Shown piece after piece: positions 45,806 through 60,800 of a stretch of 64,000 bases of DNA (within the stretch, counting starts at the first letter, position 1; the number at the start of each line of letters is the position of its first letter). The stretch comes from Tubiluchus corallicola (taxonomy: Eukaryota; Priapulida; Priapulimorpha; Priapulimorphida; Tubiluchidae), in assembly GCA_030141605.1 (NCBI GenBank), contig JAQGDQ010000047.1, positions 558,001 to 622,000 of the forward strand. The letters run 5' to 3'. The position numbers and the translations under genes are program-made. The notes below the pieces were generated by a model that saw only the letters and a list, made by a program, of their open reading frames with translations, was not told the DNA's origin and made no database searches.

Positions 45806-48800
45806 TTACTGCGTCAGTGCTTTCAAAATGGCATGAACTTCTTCAGCTACAGACGTCAGAGCGAATTCGAATTGTTCCTAATGGTGTAACAAAACAAGAT
45901 AGATATATATATATCAATCTATAAATAAACTTAGTCTTATAATATAACATAAAATTAATATAACAGGCCAATGTTACAGGTTTAGAAGTTGGTAATATAA
46001 CGGCTAATCACATTCAACTTAGCTAATGTACAAATGTGTGGTAGGAAAGGAAATGTTAGTAGGATATTGATGATTAATAATTTTTAATATGAAGTATGAA
46101 TTTTGCACCTTATTCTTGACAACACCCATCCTCTGGTCCCTGATGTGTTCCAGTGTAGCAGCTATATCAATTTCTTTTGCTCCTGAAACACGAAACATGG
46201 TATCCAATTTCACATTTATGCAAAGACAAGTACAACAATGATTCATACTACCTGGTTCATAAAACACGTGTTGAACAAATGGATAAACCAATATGGAACC
46301 TGATAATGCCAAACATGTTCAATTGTACCTGCATATTGCTCGACGTAATAAGCCAGATCTGGGGAAAGTTCAGGTCTGCCTTTTTAAGTAAACCTGATAC
46401 TTCTCTCTATTTCAAGAATCAAATGATTTTATATAAAACCCCGTGATATTATTTATAAAATTTTTTATTGTAAATGACGACACTTCATTTATTATATCAT
46501 GTATACTTTTTATTGGGAAGTTTTGCCTCAGATTCAGTTTTTCTTCACAATTTTTAATGCCTTGTCTGTTTTTCTGAAAAGTGCGAACAGTAAGGCAATA
46601 AAGGCAGCTTATCCTTTCTAATCACATAATACAGTCTAATATCTTTAGATTGCCTATTTTGGGACTGCCAAAAATTGGCACTAAGCGAGTTTGGTACTAT
46701 AATTAGATGCAAAAAGACATGTCTGCACACGTACAGACGTTTTGCTTTGATCAAAAATTTAAACAAAGTTAGCGTTATAAAGGGGGTGGAGGGTTATATA
46801 CCATGGATTGAATGTAGTCACTTAAGTCCTAATGATTTCAAGTGGTAGAATTAGCTAAGACAAGAGGTATACCTTTAGTAAGTCTGTTAAGTACCATGTC
46901 AAGCAAGCAGTAAGTTCCAGTGCGACCACTTCCATCCCTATATTAAAACACAGCTTAGTAGTGGTGCAATGCATGTCAGTGAACAATTCATAGCTTTCAT
47001 AAAAACAGCACAGTACAGTCATCAGCCCTTTGATTTTGTTGGCTGTGATGTATAATGCACATATTAGTTTTCTGACTAAGGAAAGTTACTCTAGATCAAT
47101 TCTCTTCTTTGAAAAAACCTGGGAAGAACAGCACGGCATCAAAAATTGTTAATAGAAAAAGAGAAGACTACCGAAAAGATGGTTAATTTTACTGTTACAA
47201 ATCCTTCTTTGAGCAGTTAATAAAAGCTGGAAATGTTCAAAATGTCTGCAATACAAAAAGTCAGTTGTAATACATACCCGCAATGTACGACTATTGGGCA
47301 AGACCGACCTCTGTAAGACTTGTTAACTTTCCTGAATGTTGGAAAAAGATCAACTTAATAGTAAATGACTATAACATCAATGATGATTAATAAATTCATT
47401 AAAACAAATTTAACAAAAAATGTTTCTATAAAATACTGCTCAACAATATTATTATACCATTTTACTGTGTGTAAACTTTCCACTGTTCAACTAATGAAAG
47501 GCGAAAAAGAAAAGTATAAAAAGAAGCCTGAAAACAATAATAATTCTTAAACAGGAAGTTTTCAAACTCGGGCTTCTGAAAGTGGGATCAGACATGCTAC
47601 AGTTTTTCAGCAAAGCAATGGTATAAAAGTCAATGACATAACAGAAAGCTAAAGCAAGGCATACCTGCGGAATTCCAGCAGTGCTTTCGGAGACATTGGA
47701 ACAGAGTCTGCAGGCCATGACAGGAAGTGGAACTGAGTTACCGTGCGTGTCTCGTTTGTCTGCAAGTTCTTTAGGTAGAAGCTACGTACCAAGTAGTCGT
47801 CACACCAAATGTGCTCAGAAACCAAGTGAACCTTTACACACATAGAATAGTAAAACTTTATGAAAACACATCTTGCACAATATGTAATGGTGAATTACTT
47901 AATTTTACTTCATAACACCTTCAACATATTTAAAAATAATCAATAAAATTTGCAAATTCAAAAACACTACTGGCTGAAGTATTTGTCGTTCTTCATAGCG
48001 GGAGGATGTATATATATCCGAATGTGGCTGAGACACCTCTACTGGTTCAGTACAGCATCTTCAAAGGATATCCTTGATAGTGAGTCAGGCCCCAATTATG
48101 CCACAAGAATCTTGTTAAACAGGCACTGCCTTTTAGCGCTGGTTTCCAGCTTGCAGTGGGCAATGATGTACAAAGAAGACACAAAGAAAAAAGTTGAAAA
48201 ATTTAAATGTATAATAGACTTTTGAACAGCAGCTGTAAAAACACTTATTAATCAAATATCCAAAAAAATCCATGTTAGTCACTTTTAAAATTTAATATAA
48301 GTTTTATACAAAGTACTAATTCATCTACTAGATATTTTTCAAATTTGGAAACTAAAACCAGCAAAAGTGCAGATAGTTAGCGGTTAATAATTTATGACCA
48401 ATCACGCGCGGGCATATGATATCGAATAGTTTGAACAAATTACTAATTTTCATTGTATGTAGAAGCTTGGTACATAGCACTTTGTACAGGGTCATCCAGA
48501 AAAAACATTACCTGCAAATTCTTTAATAAAAAAATCTCAAGACGAAATAGGCATAAAAATTTAAAGGAATAGCAATGAATCTATCTACTTCATGCACAAG
48601 AAAAAACTTAGTTGAGTTTTGTTTCATTTTGCTGAATGTTTAAAAAACATGATGTTTAAAATTGTATTTACATAACGAAGAAAAGAAATTTTTTTCAAAA
48701 CTTACTATTTTAAATAAAAAACTCTTCTTTCCATATTTCTTTATGCACATAACCTAACAACGTTGTTGTGCATGCTTTCCTTCCATGTCAATCACTTTGG

Positions 48801-51800
48801 TAGTTACAAGCGGTCAACAGTTGAATTAATCTCATTTTGCAGAAAGTTCAGCCATTCTTGAAGCAAAATTTTTTTCAGTTTCAGATTTTTTGATTTTTTT
48901 TTTGGGCAGTTAAAACCTGAAGAATTTAAGTCAGGCCTGTTTTCTAAGTTATGTACATAAAGAAAAATCAAAAGCTGAGATGTGTTTTTCAGGCCAGCCC
49001 TTTAGACAATACTTAGGTAGAAAAAATTGTCATGTGACATTGTTGCATATGAAGGTAGCAAATACAAACCTCATAAATGTGATACAACTCACTGCCCTCT
49101 TCTGGCCAGTAACGATGGCACATTGACACTCCATTCTCAGAAAGTCGAGTCAGCATCACGATCACAACACTACCCTGCTCCCAAACCATCTGCCAGAAAT
49201 CAGCCACCGTGTGCGACAGCGGTCCTTGCGTAGCAATGTATGCAGGATTCCTGGGATCATGATCAGTCTAAATAACAAGACATTATAAATGGTCCATGTA
49301 AAAGCAATATAAGAATTTTATTACATCTTCGTGATATTATTATAGCATCATTCGTATTTCATGGTCAAACCTACAATGTTCTGTAACACGCAAGATGAAT
49401 AAAAGGAGAGAAATCACATGACAAATGACAAGATAAAACAATCATCACTGCAATTTTCTAACATAAAATTGTGTGAAAAACAAGTTACAGAACGTGTCAC
49501 AAATTTGTTTTGCACATCGGTGACTAAAATAAAAAATGCACTTTACTTAAGATTAAACTGTGTGTGGAGAGACTTGAATCAGGTGCTACTGTTTTGTTAA
49601 TCCACTTTAAACAAAGATTATATATATAAACTGTGTTACTTAGTAAGTGATTATTGTCATCAAATTTTGTTTCTTCAAGCAAGAATTTTTCGTAAAATTT
49701 CAGTAATCTACTACCTGCCTGATATAATTAGGCAACTCGGGAAGAAATAGTGTAAACGTATACAAACACAACAATTTTAGAAACATATGCACAAGCCGAG
49801 AGAAAAAATTATGGAATCTAAAACTGCTGAGTGAAACTGTGATGAAGCAACAGAGAACGTATGAATATACGTTCGTGATCAATCGACAAATATAAAGTTC
49901 TATTCTTAACGTTGATTAAAATGTACACTTTACTTCAAGGTTTTTTATTCAGCAATACGTTACATGTTCAAGTTTGACGAAAGCTTCACACTTAAGTACT
50001 CACTATAGTGTTGGCATTAATGTAGTCAGCTCCATTCACGTTTGTGCTATCATTCAAGATCACACGCGAATGGTCATCTGAAAAGAGAAATACATTTGAT
50101 ATGAACTTACAATACTGATGACTCCTTATGCACTTAAAATTATTGCAAACAGAGTAACATTAACTTTCCCTGAGTATGTGTGTGACACAAGCTTGTAGAA
50201 TATACGCCTGAAATGAATTCACGACAAAACTGATACTATTCACTTCACTTATTCCATTCTGCATTCTTGCTTATTTTTTCATATCAGTGTGAAGTCGTAA
50301 GATTTTTGCTACACTTACAAATCGCACTTTTCAACAAAGATTGACTTTTCTCTCATTTCTCGACCAATTATCATCAAAATTCTTTGAGCCATGACCTTGC
50401 AGACAAACATATTTACACGGATATATATTTCTTGTAGAAGCACTAGTTTATCTATATATTAATTTTCTTTGCTATTTAGTAAAATATTGCCACCAACATC
50501 TTTCTATTTCTGCAGCCCGTCCTCTAAACTTCCATTTACATTCATTCCTTATATTTTGAAATATCCCAAGGACAAAGAAACTAAAAGAATGGGTGAATAC
50601 ATCTATAGTTAATCCCTTTGCTAATACCTTAAGACAAAGGTAATTATTACCTTACTCGGTTTCCAAAACAATTTCATAAATTTATTAGTGAAAATTTGCA
50701 AGGGGTGATACTACAAACACATAAAGACAAGAATACGATTGTTAATGACAAATGAAAAGCAAATTTGTCGCTCATCATTTAAACAATGATTATCATTAGA
50801 CGACGATAATAAACTCTCGTCACTTATTGTATTACAATGAGTAAACAATGGGTAAACATGGCAAAACGGTTTTGACATTAAGCATTTTGTAAATTAACAT
50901 AACATTTATATGAAATAATGTGACATGCGACAAGGCATGAAGAAAAAATGTCTGTAAAGGAAAGGAGAAATATATAAGAAGTTACGTGTATCTTTATTCT
51001 TACATGGCAGACACTCAGGAAAGCGGTTTTTCGACTGATTTACATCAGCAGAAGCTACAGCGGTGGAACATGGATCTGCTTCGTATGCTTCCAGAGCTAC
51101 CCACTCCTCATTTAGCCGATCTTTGTTCTTCAAGTGGTCTTCCATGTAGGACTGAAACAGCAAAAATTATTTATCTCCGAACTGGGCTTAACATCAGTGT
51201 TAACACAGCGTAAACTAACGTGTTACACGAGAGACATAAAGCACTGTACTATTGATTCTTTTGTGACAGAAACTTAATCAATTATACAACATATTTGTGC
51301 AGCATTAAAACTCTCAGAAAGATGACAATTATACGATTCCCTCACCTCCTAATGATGTACTTGCTTACAGTTCTAGACAAAACTGTGCTAAATTACTGAG
51401 TGAATTGGCCTGTAAAACTTTCAAGAAAATTCTCTTTCGTAGAAAATCTAAAACTAACCGCAGATCTAGATAAATCTGGAACAAATATCTCAACCAAGAA
51501 GAGGAAAAAAACTCTTGGCTAATGCAATTTCAATGTAGAAACCCAGAAAAGAAAAAATATAGAAACAGTCTTAGAAATAATGAAAAAATGTCGGAGAAAA
51601 AGTGCCTTGAATTTTCAAAATTTGATTTAGAGCTATGGGTAACAATGCAGCCCCCTTATAGTGATCACTGCATAAAACACTAAAAAAAGTATCGTGTAAA
51701 TTTCACAGTTCAATTAACTAAATAGAGTGTACGGCTGAATATTAAAAATATTAAGTATATTTACAATTATACAATAATATTTTTTGGATAATCTGAATGG

Positions 51801-54800
51801 CACTAATAAAAAACTATCCTCATTTTGCTCTAAACACTAAATTGGAAAATGTGTGAATATATATACAGGCTAAAGAAAAGCATCACAAGCCAAAGAAATT
51901 AAATGCAATTTGTTTTCTTGAGGCAACTTGCCGTGACAATGTTACAGATGCTTCATTAATATGGGTAGAATGTCTTTACAAAAAAATTCCATTTCAACAG
52001 CAAAACTTGCCAAGATGGTGTAGAATCATCCTCAATACATCTCACCACTGAGCCAGAAAACAATGTTAATTATCAGGGAGCGTCGAGCGAAATAGCAATC
52101 TAGTGAATCGACTGCAGATTGTGCAAGTTAATCAGGCTGTAATTACTGTTACATGTGATAAATTGTAGCCTGCTCTGAAAGGATCTCATTATTATTGCTT
52201 CCTGAGCATTGTTATCCACCTTCATTAATGTTAATGTAGATTTCACATTTTGTCGACACGCGAGTTATCTAATGTGGAGGCTGAGCCTACTGACTCATAT
52301 ATATTAGTACTACACGCATTGAAATATTAAAACATATACTTAACTATTGTAGCACTTCACTAACAACTGCTTATTACATAAAGCTATTCACAAATTTGAA
52401 AACAGTCAAAATGTTTTTGTGAAGTTCAATGTCAAAGTGAAGTAATTTTCAAATTAGTCCCACATCAGAAATTTTTTACTAGAACATCAAAAAACTTTCA
52501 TTTTGAACTAAATGTTTCGTGTGAAATGAATTTTAACAAAATTTTAAGAGCATATGGTTCAAAGTCACGCTTAAGTATTTCAATATTATGCATAACATGT
52601 GAGCATCTGAATAAAATCCTGGCTTGTTCAATCTACATTTAATCAGGGAGCTATACTACATTTTTTCTAGTTGTAAAAAGTTCGACGTGGAATTTTCAAG
52701 GTGAGCCTCATTTAAGTTGAATTAACTGAAAGATGAAAACCTGGTCAGAAATACAGAAAGCTCGTTTGAGAAACTTTGCCTTGCTGCAAGTACACGTAGA
52801 ACACATTCAATGAGACTGTGAAGAAGAGTCTGCAATTATATGTCATTTGCTATAGAATTGTATTCTAACTAGAAGAACACGTACATTCTTGCAAGCTTAT
52901 CAGGGAAGTAAAGGTTATTGTGCATGAATTAATTAGTTTGCGACATCAGGACAAATTTTAATATTAATGAAACACAAATCAAGTAATCAATAAACATCCT
53001 TCATGACTTAAAATCATAATATAGCTTCGTGCACTAAGCTCATCAAAACCAAGTAAATTAAAAGTGATAAATTTCAGTTCATATCATTTGCAACACAGCC
53101 AGCCGTGAATTATGTGTTTGAAATATCAGAAGGGAAAATGTCAGATTATCCTGTGTGCAGTTAAGCATTGTCAGTAAAACTTGCTGGCTTTTCAAAATGC
53201 AGATGTGGTAATTTCCCGTATTTGCCATGATTATACTTGCAAATACGAAATGTAGGTATTGGAGGAAAAAGCAAATACCCACCAGGACAATATGGCCAGT
53301 TGATATGTCCATGTTGGTTGTTGCTGGCTCTTCACTCCTAAAGATAAAAAAATAGATCTATTTATAACAATAAGAGCTTAACATTTGAAACAAGTGTTTT
53401 GAACTTAATAAAGTAAGTACTTTAACGCAAACACAATTGAAAATAATTAGGAGAGATGTATAATTATTATATACGAGGACTATAAAAATTCCCTTCAAAA
53501 TATGGAATATGAGTTGCTATGTTCTGAATTGCAATGGATAGCATTAACCAAGCCAAGATGGTCAATACTGAAGATAAATAATTAAGCCTAGGTATACAAT
53601 ACGCAGCCATGCTACTAATATAAACATACCATTACACTTAAAAATTAATGATTGCCTTAAGTTATTTGTTTTGTGTGTTTTAACCGTTAAACATAAATTA
53701 ATCTTCAGCAATTTAACATCATGTTTTTTCAGAAGTGCAGACTGAAGAATAAGTACCAATTAACAATCAAGAGTGACAAAATTGCAATTTGAAATTCAAC
53801 AATGGGTGCTACAGAATCAACTGCTTATTAACATTACCTCTGATATGTTACTGAATTTTGTGGTAAGAGAGACTGGTTCTCATATAGGTAATAATTGGAA
53901 AGAGGTTAATGGTTATAATATGTGCTTAGCAACTAAATAACTAAAATTAAGCACCCAGAACTTGTTCGGTAAATGGATGAGTGATCACATGAAAACTGTT
54001 TTTGGTCAGTTTCACCTGCCATACTGCTTTTGGACATTTATCTTGTTGGGGAAGGAAGTATAATAGGCACACCTGTATCTGTATGTGGCAAATTCAGTGT
54101 CTTAACTTAGAGGATTATCACTGTAATGAGAAAAGTTACCTGTCCTAGCACAACCGTCGTAAAGGACTACAAGAGATTTAGCACACAAGTTAGCAGAACC
54201 CGCACAAAACATGTTTATTATTGAATAGATGCATATCTCGATTAGAGTAAAATATTGACAGAAGTGAGCCAAATGGCAATCACTCAATCATTTAATTTTA
54301 GTTATGACAGATGCTGCCTCACTTTTCAACAGAAACTTTATGTTAAAGCTCAAAGACCAAAAGAAAGATATCATTATCAGGCATAAGAAGAGAGGCTCTT
54401 TGCTGATCAACAACCAAGTCAAAACAGGTTCTGTTTTAATTTTCCTTCGCACAGCACTATGTTTTGAAAAGACTCCTTAAGAGTCATGTAACAATATTGT
54501 CTAAGACTGTAATACAATTTGCTAGCTGGGATCAGAATGAAAAGTCATCAGTGCTGAAATTATCCCATAACAAAAGTTTCGAATGGCAATTCATTAAATG
54601 GAAACACTTACCAGGCAGACCTACCACATTCCCCAGGATATACGCGGTAAGTCTGCACAGGTGAAACAGGTGATATAACCCCATTATGGTCAAAGAGTGT
54701 CCTCAACCCATCTAGTTCAGTTGGCACTTTGGTCTTGTGAGAAGAACTGGAAGTCATGATGGCAGTCAAGAAAATGCACTAGCAAATGCTATCATCAAAT

Positions 54801-57800
54801 ACTGCCTCTTTCAATATTGAAGAGTTCATAATTTAATTCCACACTGTAACGTCATTCAACAGAAAGCAGAATTTTTGAAACAGGGTTAGAAAGGGTGGTT
54901 TTATACAGAATGCATACTAACATCAAAGCTTTGCTTTATTGTACCGATAATGGAGACTGGATGTTGGCAAAGCTGTCACGAATGATGTAAATACAAAAAA
55001 TTAACACAGAATCCCGTAACAAAATACCAAATTTATAAGCTACTATAGAGGTCTTTTAACGTTTGGAAACAAAGCATGGTAGAAGTAAAATTTGCAAAGA
55101 GAAACGTTTCCAGATAAAACTGAAGAATATGTGTAAACTTCCGTAGAATCAATAGTTAATCTTCAGACGAGGGCTGAAAACATACCATAAACTTCAGAAA
55201 ACCAAACAGATACTAAATGCTCTCAAATTTGAAGGCATTGAAATTACCGCGCAAGCTTTTGAATGAAGACTACCACGTTCTGAAAACCTGCATTTGTCAG
55301 GTGGTCTGAAAACTGTGAGCGTAAGAACCTTGACAGATAATTTTCAGGTCAATCAACTGCTTCGTTTAACGATCATAAATGGATAATAACCATTTGACAT
55401 GTCTGACTAACAGTTTATGTCAGCACTTAATCGGTAATCTGATTCGGTGGGGCTTCACTTCAATGATCACGTAGAATTCTCACAGATCTTGTTAAACTCA
55501 ACACCTGCAGTCAAGAAATCACTTGTTCCCACATTCGTGTTTTTAAGCTTTCAATTCATTAACAATCCCATTTAAACAGAAATAATAATGTACTCAAACG
55601 CACAACCAGGCAGCCAAGTCCAAGTCCATAAAATACAGCTACTCCCACGGGTTTCAGCCCAGAATCCTTACGAGATAAATTATATATTACGCTACATCAT
55701 TATCAGTTCTGAGCAAGATGAAGTCTCACGTGAAAATGAGTTGAGGCAGAGAAAGAGGCAATGAGGATGGTGATAAAGACCTTCCCGCACGTCATTTCAT
55801 AATTATGCAGAACTCATTATTACAGTCTGGCCACTAATTCATTAGCATAACACTGCACCAGCTTCTAACATTACACAACCTAGATTAACACGTAGAAGGA
55901 GCGCCATATGGTCACGCCTAACAGCAACTCCACAACATTCTTCGACCGCAAATAGTCACTCGTACTGAAATTAGGTTGGTTCGTTCAGCGCAGATAAGGT
56001 TATTATAGCAGTTATGGCTTCTCAGGACCATAGCAAGCCAGTGAAGCCATTTATATAGGTAACGCTAGTGCAGCGATGCACTGCATAAGGTAGTTCATTC
56101 ATCGATGCAGCGCGAAAACTGCCATGCTGTTTCTAATGGCGATGTATCGATTATTTCTCCAGAAATTTAACACGGGAAGGACAACTCGGGATTCGGAACC
56201 AGTTGCGCCCCTTTCGCTTTAGTACAACCAGAAATCTACATATAACATGTTCAGAAATCTACATATAACTGAAACAAGTACGTTCTGTTGACCAGAAATC
56301 ATTATCTTCGATCTGAGTGTGTCTGCTTTCAGTGTTCGTCACTGTAATCCCAGTGTAGTTTCCAGTATAGTCAGTTATGTCCACGAGATTTAAACAAGTT
56401 AAGAATACCTGCCTGATTCTGATTACATATAATGGATGGGAGTCAGTCCTGCACAGTTTCACTCCCCTAAGCAGGTTTTGACTTGTTATGTATTGCATGT
56501 CTGATAAGGGGTGACAATTCAACTAAGTAAAGCACTGATGTAGAACAGTAGAACAAACCTGCTCAGTGTGACTGCAATCAGATCAACATGTGACTACAGC
56601 GCACGCCCATGAGGCATAAAAAGCTGTGCAAAAATACATTCAGGCAGGATGGATAACAAACAATACTACTTTTATAAGGCAAAGTAAGATGTGTACAGTA
56701 CATATGAAGCAAAAGGTGAAGCAAGTGCCAAAGCAGACAACGAGATAAATTTAAGAGTGCTGCAATCCTGTAACCAATGAGTGCCATGTATAAGAAGGGT
56801 TGCCACCACTCATGATTTGGTCAGGAGTCTCCTGGAATTCAGCCATATATCCGTCTTCGGCCAGATTTTTGAAAAATTCTCTAATCTCCTGATTTCGACC
56901 AATGCATTGAAATTTAAATAGAAAAAGGGAAATACATCTTGCATGCCACTGAAACATTAAGAGCTAAGCTAAAAACAGCGGAATCTGTCTTTAAGTAAAA
57001 TAGTAAACTTATTAAATTAAGTTTAAAAGGTTACACGGCCTCATCATTTAATGCCGTCTACATTTTCGCCCCAATGCAAACATTCTTCCGGTTTAGCTTT
57101 AATTCAAACAATGTAAACTGTCTCCAGAAATCTCAAAAACGAAAGAAATGTATTGGGACTGGGAAGGAGCTTCAAAAATTGATGTACATTTCTTACACTT
57201 GTAAGTTTTAGACTTTTAATGCTTTTTTACATTCTAAAATCAAAAAATTGTACTACTTTGTGGTTCAATTTTCGTGATTTTTCTCTAAAAAAGGCCTCAT
57301 AAGACGTCTTTCAGGCCCCGATCCCCTAGCTGGCTCTTGACTCCTAGTTTCGGTTCGTGACGAGATGGCAACCCTATGAAGAGTGTGTCACACGGGGAAG
57401 GCAAGGTGCATAGTATGCGCAAATCAAGTGGGTGTGACGGGCTGCCGAAGTATAGCAAGCAGAGCACAGCGATAAAGAACTTTGCTGTAACAGAATCTAG
57501 TAAACGGCTCCTGCTGTCAAAGCAGTAGTGTGTGAAGAAAACAGATGCTCCTTAAAATTGTATTAGAATCCAATGCTTGGGCCCTTAAGCAAATAAACCA
57601 TAAGACCAGAAACAAGTTACGATAACAGAAATACCGCTAACTAAAAGCTAATTTGCTTAAGGACACCTCTCCTTAGTGAAACACCATAAAAGAATGAAAA
57701 TCTTTTTGTGGATTTTCTCAATTATATTTGTTTGTATTTGGTAATTCATTATAATTTATTAGATGCAATTGAAATTTAATACGAATTTGACAGTCTAAAA

Positions 57801-60800
57801 GGATATGACTGGACTGTATGTGTTCTCTAGATTAACTAAATTCTAGAATAAAAATTCCTAACAGTGTTTTAATGGCTTACTTAAAATGCTGGTCCATCGA
57901 AATTAATAAGTTTTAATTAGACCTAATTTTAGAGATTTGGTATGTGCAATGTCGCATTTGTATTATGATTCACCTAACAAACAAAACAGACTTTAACTTT
58001 AACTAAAAGCTTAAATAGAAATTAAAAATATTAATTCTGAACTCTGTGTAGCTTTGACAGATATTATAATAAAAATGGATCAAAAAAATATTTTTTCACA
58101 GCTCATTCTCTGTAGGTCCTAGAGAGAATACATAATTTTTGTTAGTCGTTTTGAATTTTGTGACACACAATATGTAGTAGTTGAGCCCTGAGTATTGAAA
58201 CTCAGTAATTCTTAATATAAGTACATTTGAGCAACCCAGCTACTTAAATATGTATAAGTAATTAAATTTTTAAGTCAGTTAAAAGGTTTTAGTTAAAACC
58301 CTTAAACTCAGTTTCAGTTTAAAAGGCAACTCAGGCATCGAAATCAGGGAAGCTTTTCTGAATAATCATTAGATGGCAGCACCAGTTAGCAAACTGAATT
58401 TTCTTCTATTGACGAACGCGATTTGCGTCATCCACCCACGCAACGGCATATAAATCAGTTATATTGATTGAATTTTATTATCCGATTCAAAGGATTCTTC
58501 AAGGCAAACAGAGTATTTATGCAACCGACTGTAAGATTAGGGCGTCTTGACACGTAAATATATAGCTAACAACGTACTTATATAAATGAGAACCACATCG
58601 ACAAGAAAAAAGCAACATAAAGCATAAGTAGAGTAGAGCATAAATGCCAAGAGATTATAGAGAAACTGATGTTTCTACACAAATAAGAATTAATAGATAG
58701 TGTTGCACTAAGTTATGGAGCAATAATTACAAGAAAACTTGCAAAATTATCTTCAGATTAGAGCTTTTTTCACTAATGTTTACACACTCAAGCTGCGTGA
58801 CAGACAAGTGAAATTAATGGTTGCTGTTTGTGTTTGTTGGAAACACCACACGAAGATGACCACCTACCCAGGCTTAGAAATTACTAGCAAAATAGGTATA
58901 GAAAAGATTGTTAGTATTGTAAGTTTAACAGACAGCATCTAAATACTAAACACCATTTTAGTAGTAGGCGAGTAGTACCAAAATTGTTAAAAGACACAAT
59001 GTAATAATATTACAGCTAGGTCATTTGCCTGTGCTAAGTGATCAATAATATTTTTACTAAAAAAACTTTTAGCATTGGTTTTTAGAACTGCAGCTGTATT
59101 TGCAACTTCTGACAAAAAACATGGATCATTTTTCTAATCCCTGCCCAAAACATCATCTATGAGGGCTGTTTTGACTTGTTACAGACAATTTTCCATGGAG
59201 CAGGCAATCAGGCAAATGAAACAGCAAAACAAAAATTTAAATGCTTTACACTGTAAATGTACACTGATTTCTTCTTAACGATAGTGATGTTTGCTTTTAG
59301 ATCGCCAAGTAAAAATTATCTGGTAAATAAAACGTAAAACATGGATTTCCAATTTTATAAACCATTATTTTTACAATATACAGCTATGTTACAATTTTTT
59401 GCTTTGCAAGCAGACAATTATAGCAAGGCATGACATCAAAAGAAAACCGGACGATTGTGTAAACATTACTTCAGAATAAAGTATGTTCTAAAATATTGAA
59501 AACTACAATAGCTTTTTTTATATCAAAGCTTACAATAAACAATAACTACATCGGATACTCAAATTTTTTTAAACTTTCACGGTTCAGTGGATCTACTAAG
59601 ATTGGCAACAGCGTTTTTTTGTCACGTGTGCGTGGCCGACAAATAGAAGGCGGCACCGTGATAACCATGATCATGAACTGTCGTTAGTTTCTGACGTCAT
59701 ATGATGTAGAGCCTTCAAACAGTAGAGACATCACACTTTCAAACAGTAACACTTAGCAAACGTGCTTGACGCGCAAGGGAAGCTGCCTGTTATTGCACAA
59801 ACTGTGGTTAGTTTCTGACGTAAGCAATAGCTGTGTTCGGCTGCTAACTTTTTAAGCTAATTATTAAAATATAAGAAACAATTACTAATTTTTATAGGCA
59901 AGAAAATGTATATTTTGTACAGTGAATTAAAATGAGATTGAGTCTAAACAATCATCAGTTTTTGTTAAATTAAGAGGTCAAATCTCCAGTGGAAACCTAT
60001 TTCAACTCTTGAATTCAGTAATTAGAAAAATGTAAAAACTAGTACTTGAACTGGCAAACTTTGTTCACTAAAATAAGCCCTGCAACTGGTACTTTAATAT
60101 AAGAAGCTGAATAAATGTACACGGTGCACTAATGATCATATCTAATGTTTCTGCGTTCCTAATCTTGACTGTTATGTCTAATAACTTACAGCTACAATTT
60201 CACATTTATGATGCAATTCTTACCAGCTACTTGTGCTAGATCGGCTGGAGGGGCTCCTGACTGATGCCTCACTTTGGGTCAGGCTGCTGACTCTCCCTGC
60301 TGTTGTGTGGATTGGTTCTGGCTTGCCATTTTTGCTGGCCATCCTCTGCCGACACAGGTCCTATAATAATAGAAACGCCTTTAAAAGCTGATTCCTTTAA
60401 CCCTGTTTTACGTTAAACTGTAGTCTTCAGAAAATAAATGTGTCGAATTTTTGTAGGTGAGCACTGCTGATAATTATGATTAACAACAGCAACACTACAC
60501 AGGGATGGTACCAAGCAATTCTTCAAAAGCAATACAAACCCGAAAAATTGTACCAAAAATAAGAAAACAGCAAGATGTCATTTTCTACAGACACACTTTA
60601 TAATTCTGAAACACTTAAAAACTTAAAGGAGGTAAAAATCACTGCAACCAGTCTAAAATTATTAGGTGACAACTCAGTAACAGATCATGTATGCTAGAAT
60701 ATAGTGGTGCAGTGCACTTGCATATAGAAAACTTGGTCAGGAAATGAGCATCTCGGCTTTCCTTCTGGAATTCAAAACTTCCCTAATCGTTCATTTCCGG

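Larger units (their letters stand above)
53338..60223 (-). other. PTPRN: 6.9-kb intron of the IA-2 gene
   Basis: The longest intron in the window. It separates SSTSSW from [10 protein letters not shown] and holds the candidate alternative first exon (54612-54757), a possible MITE (56794-57378) and a CRE-like palindrome (59692-59699). The 55.8-56.2 kb and 59.6-59.8 kb parts are richer in G+C and CpG than the surroundings. Other sequence was not recognised. Confidence 0.65.
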
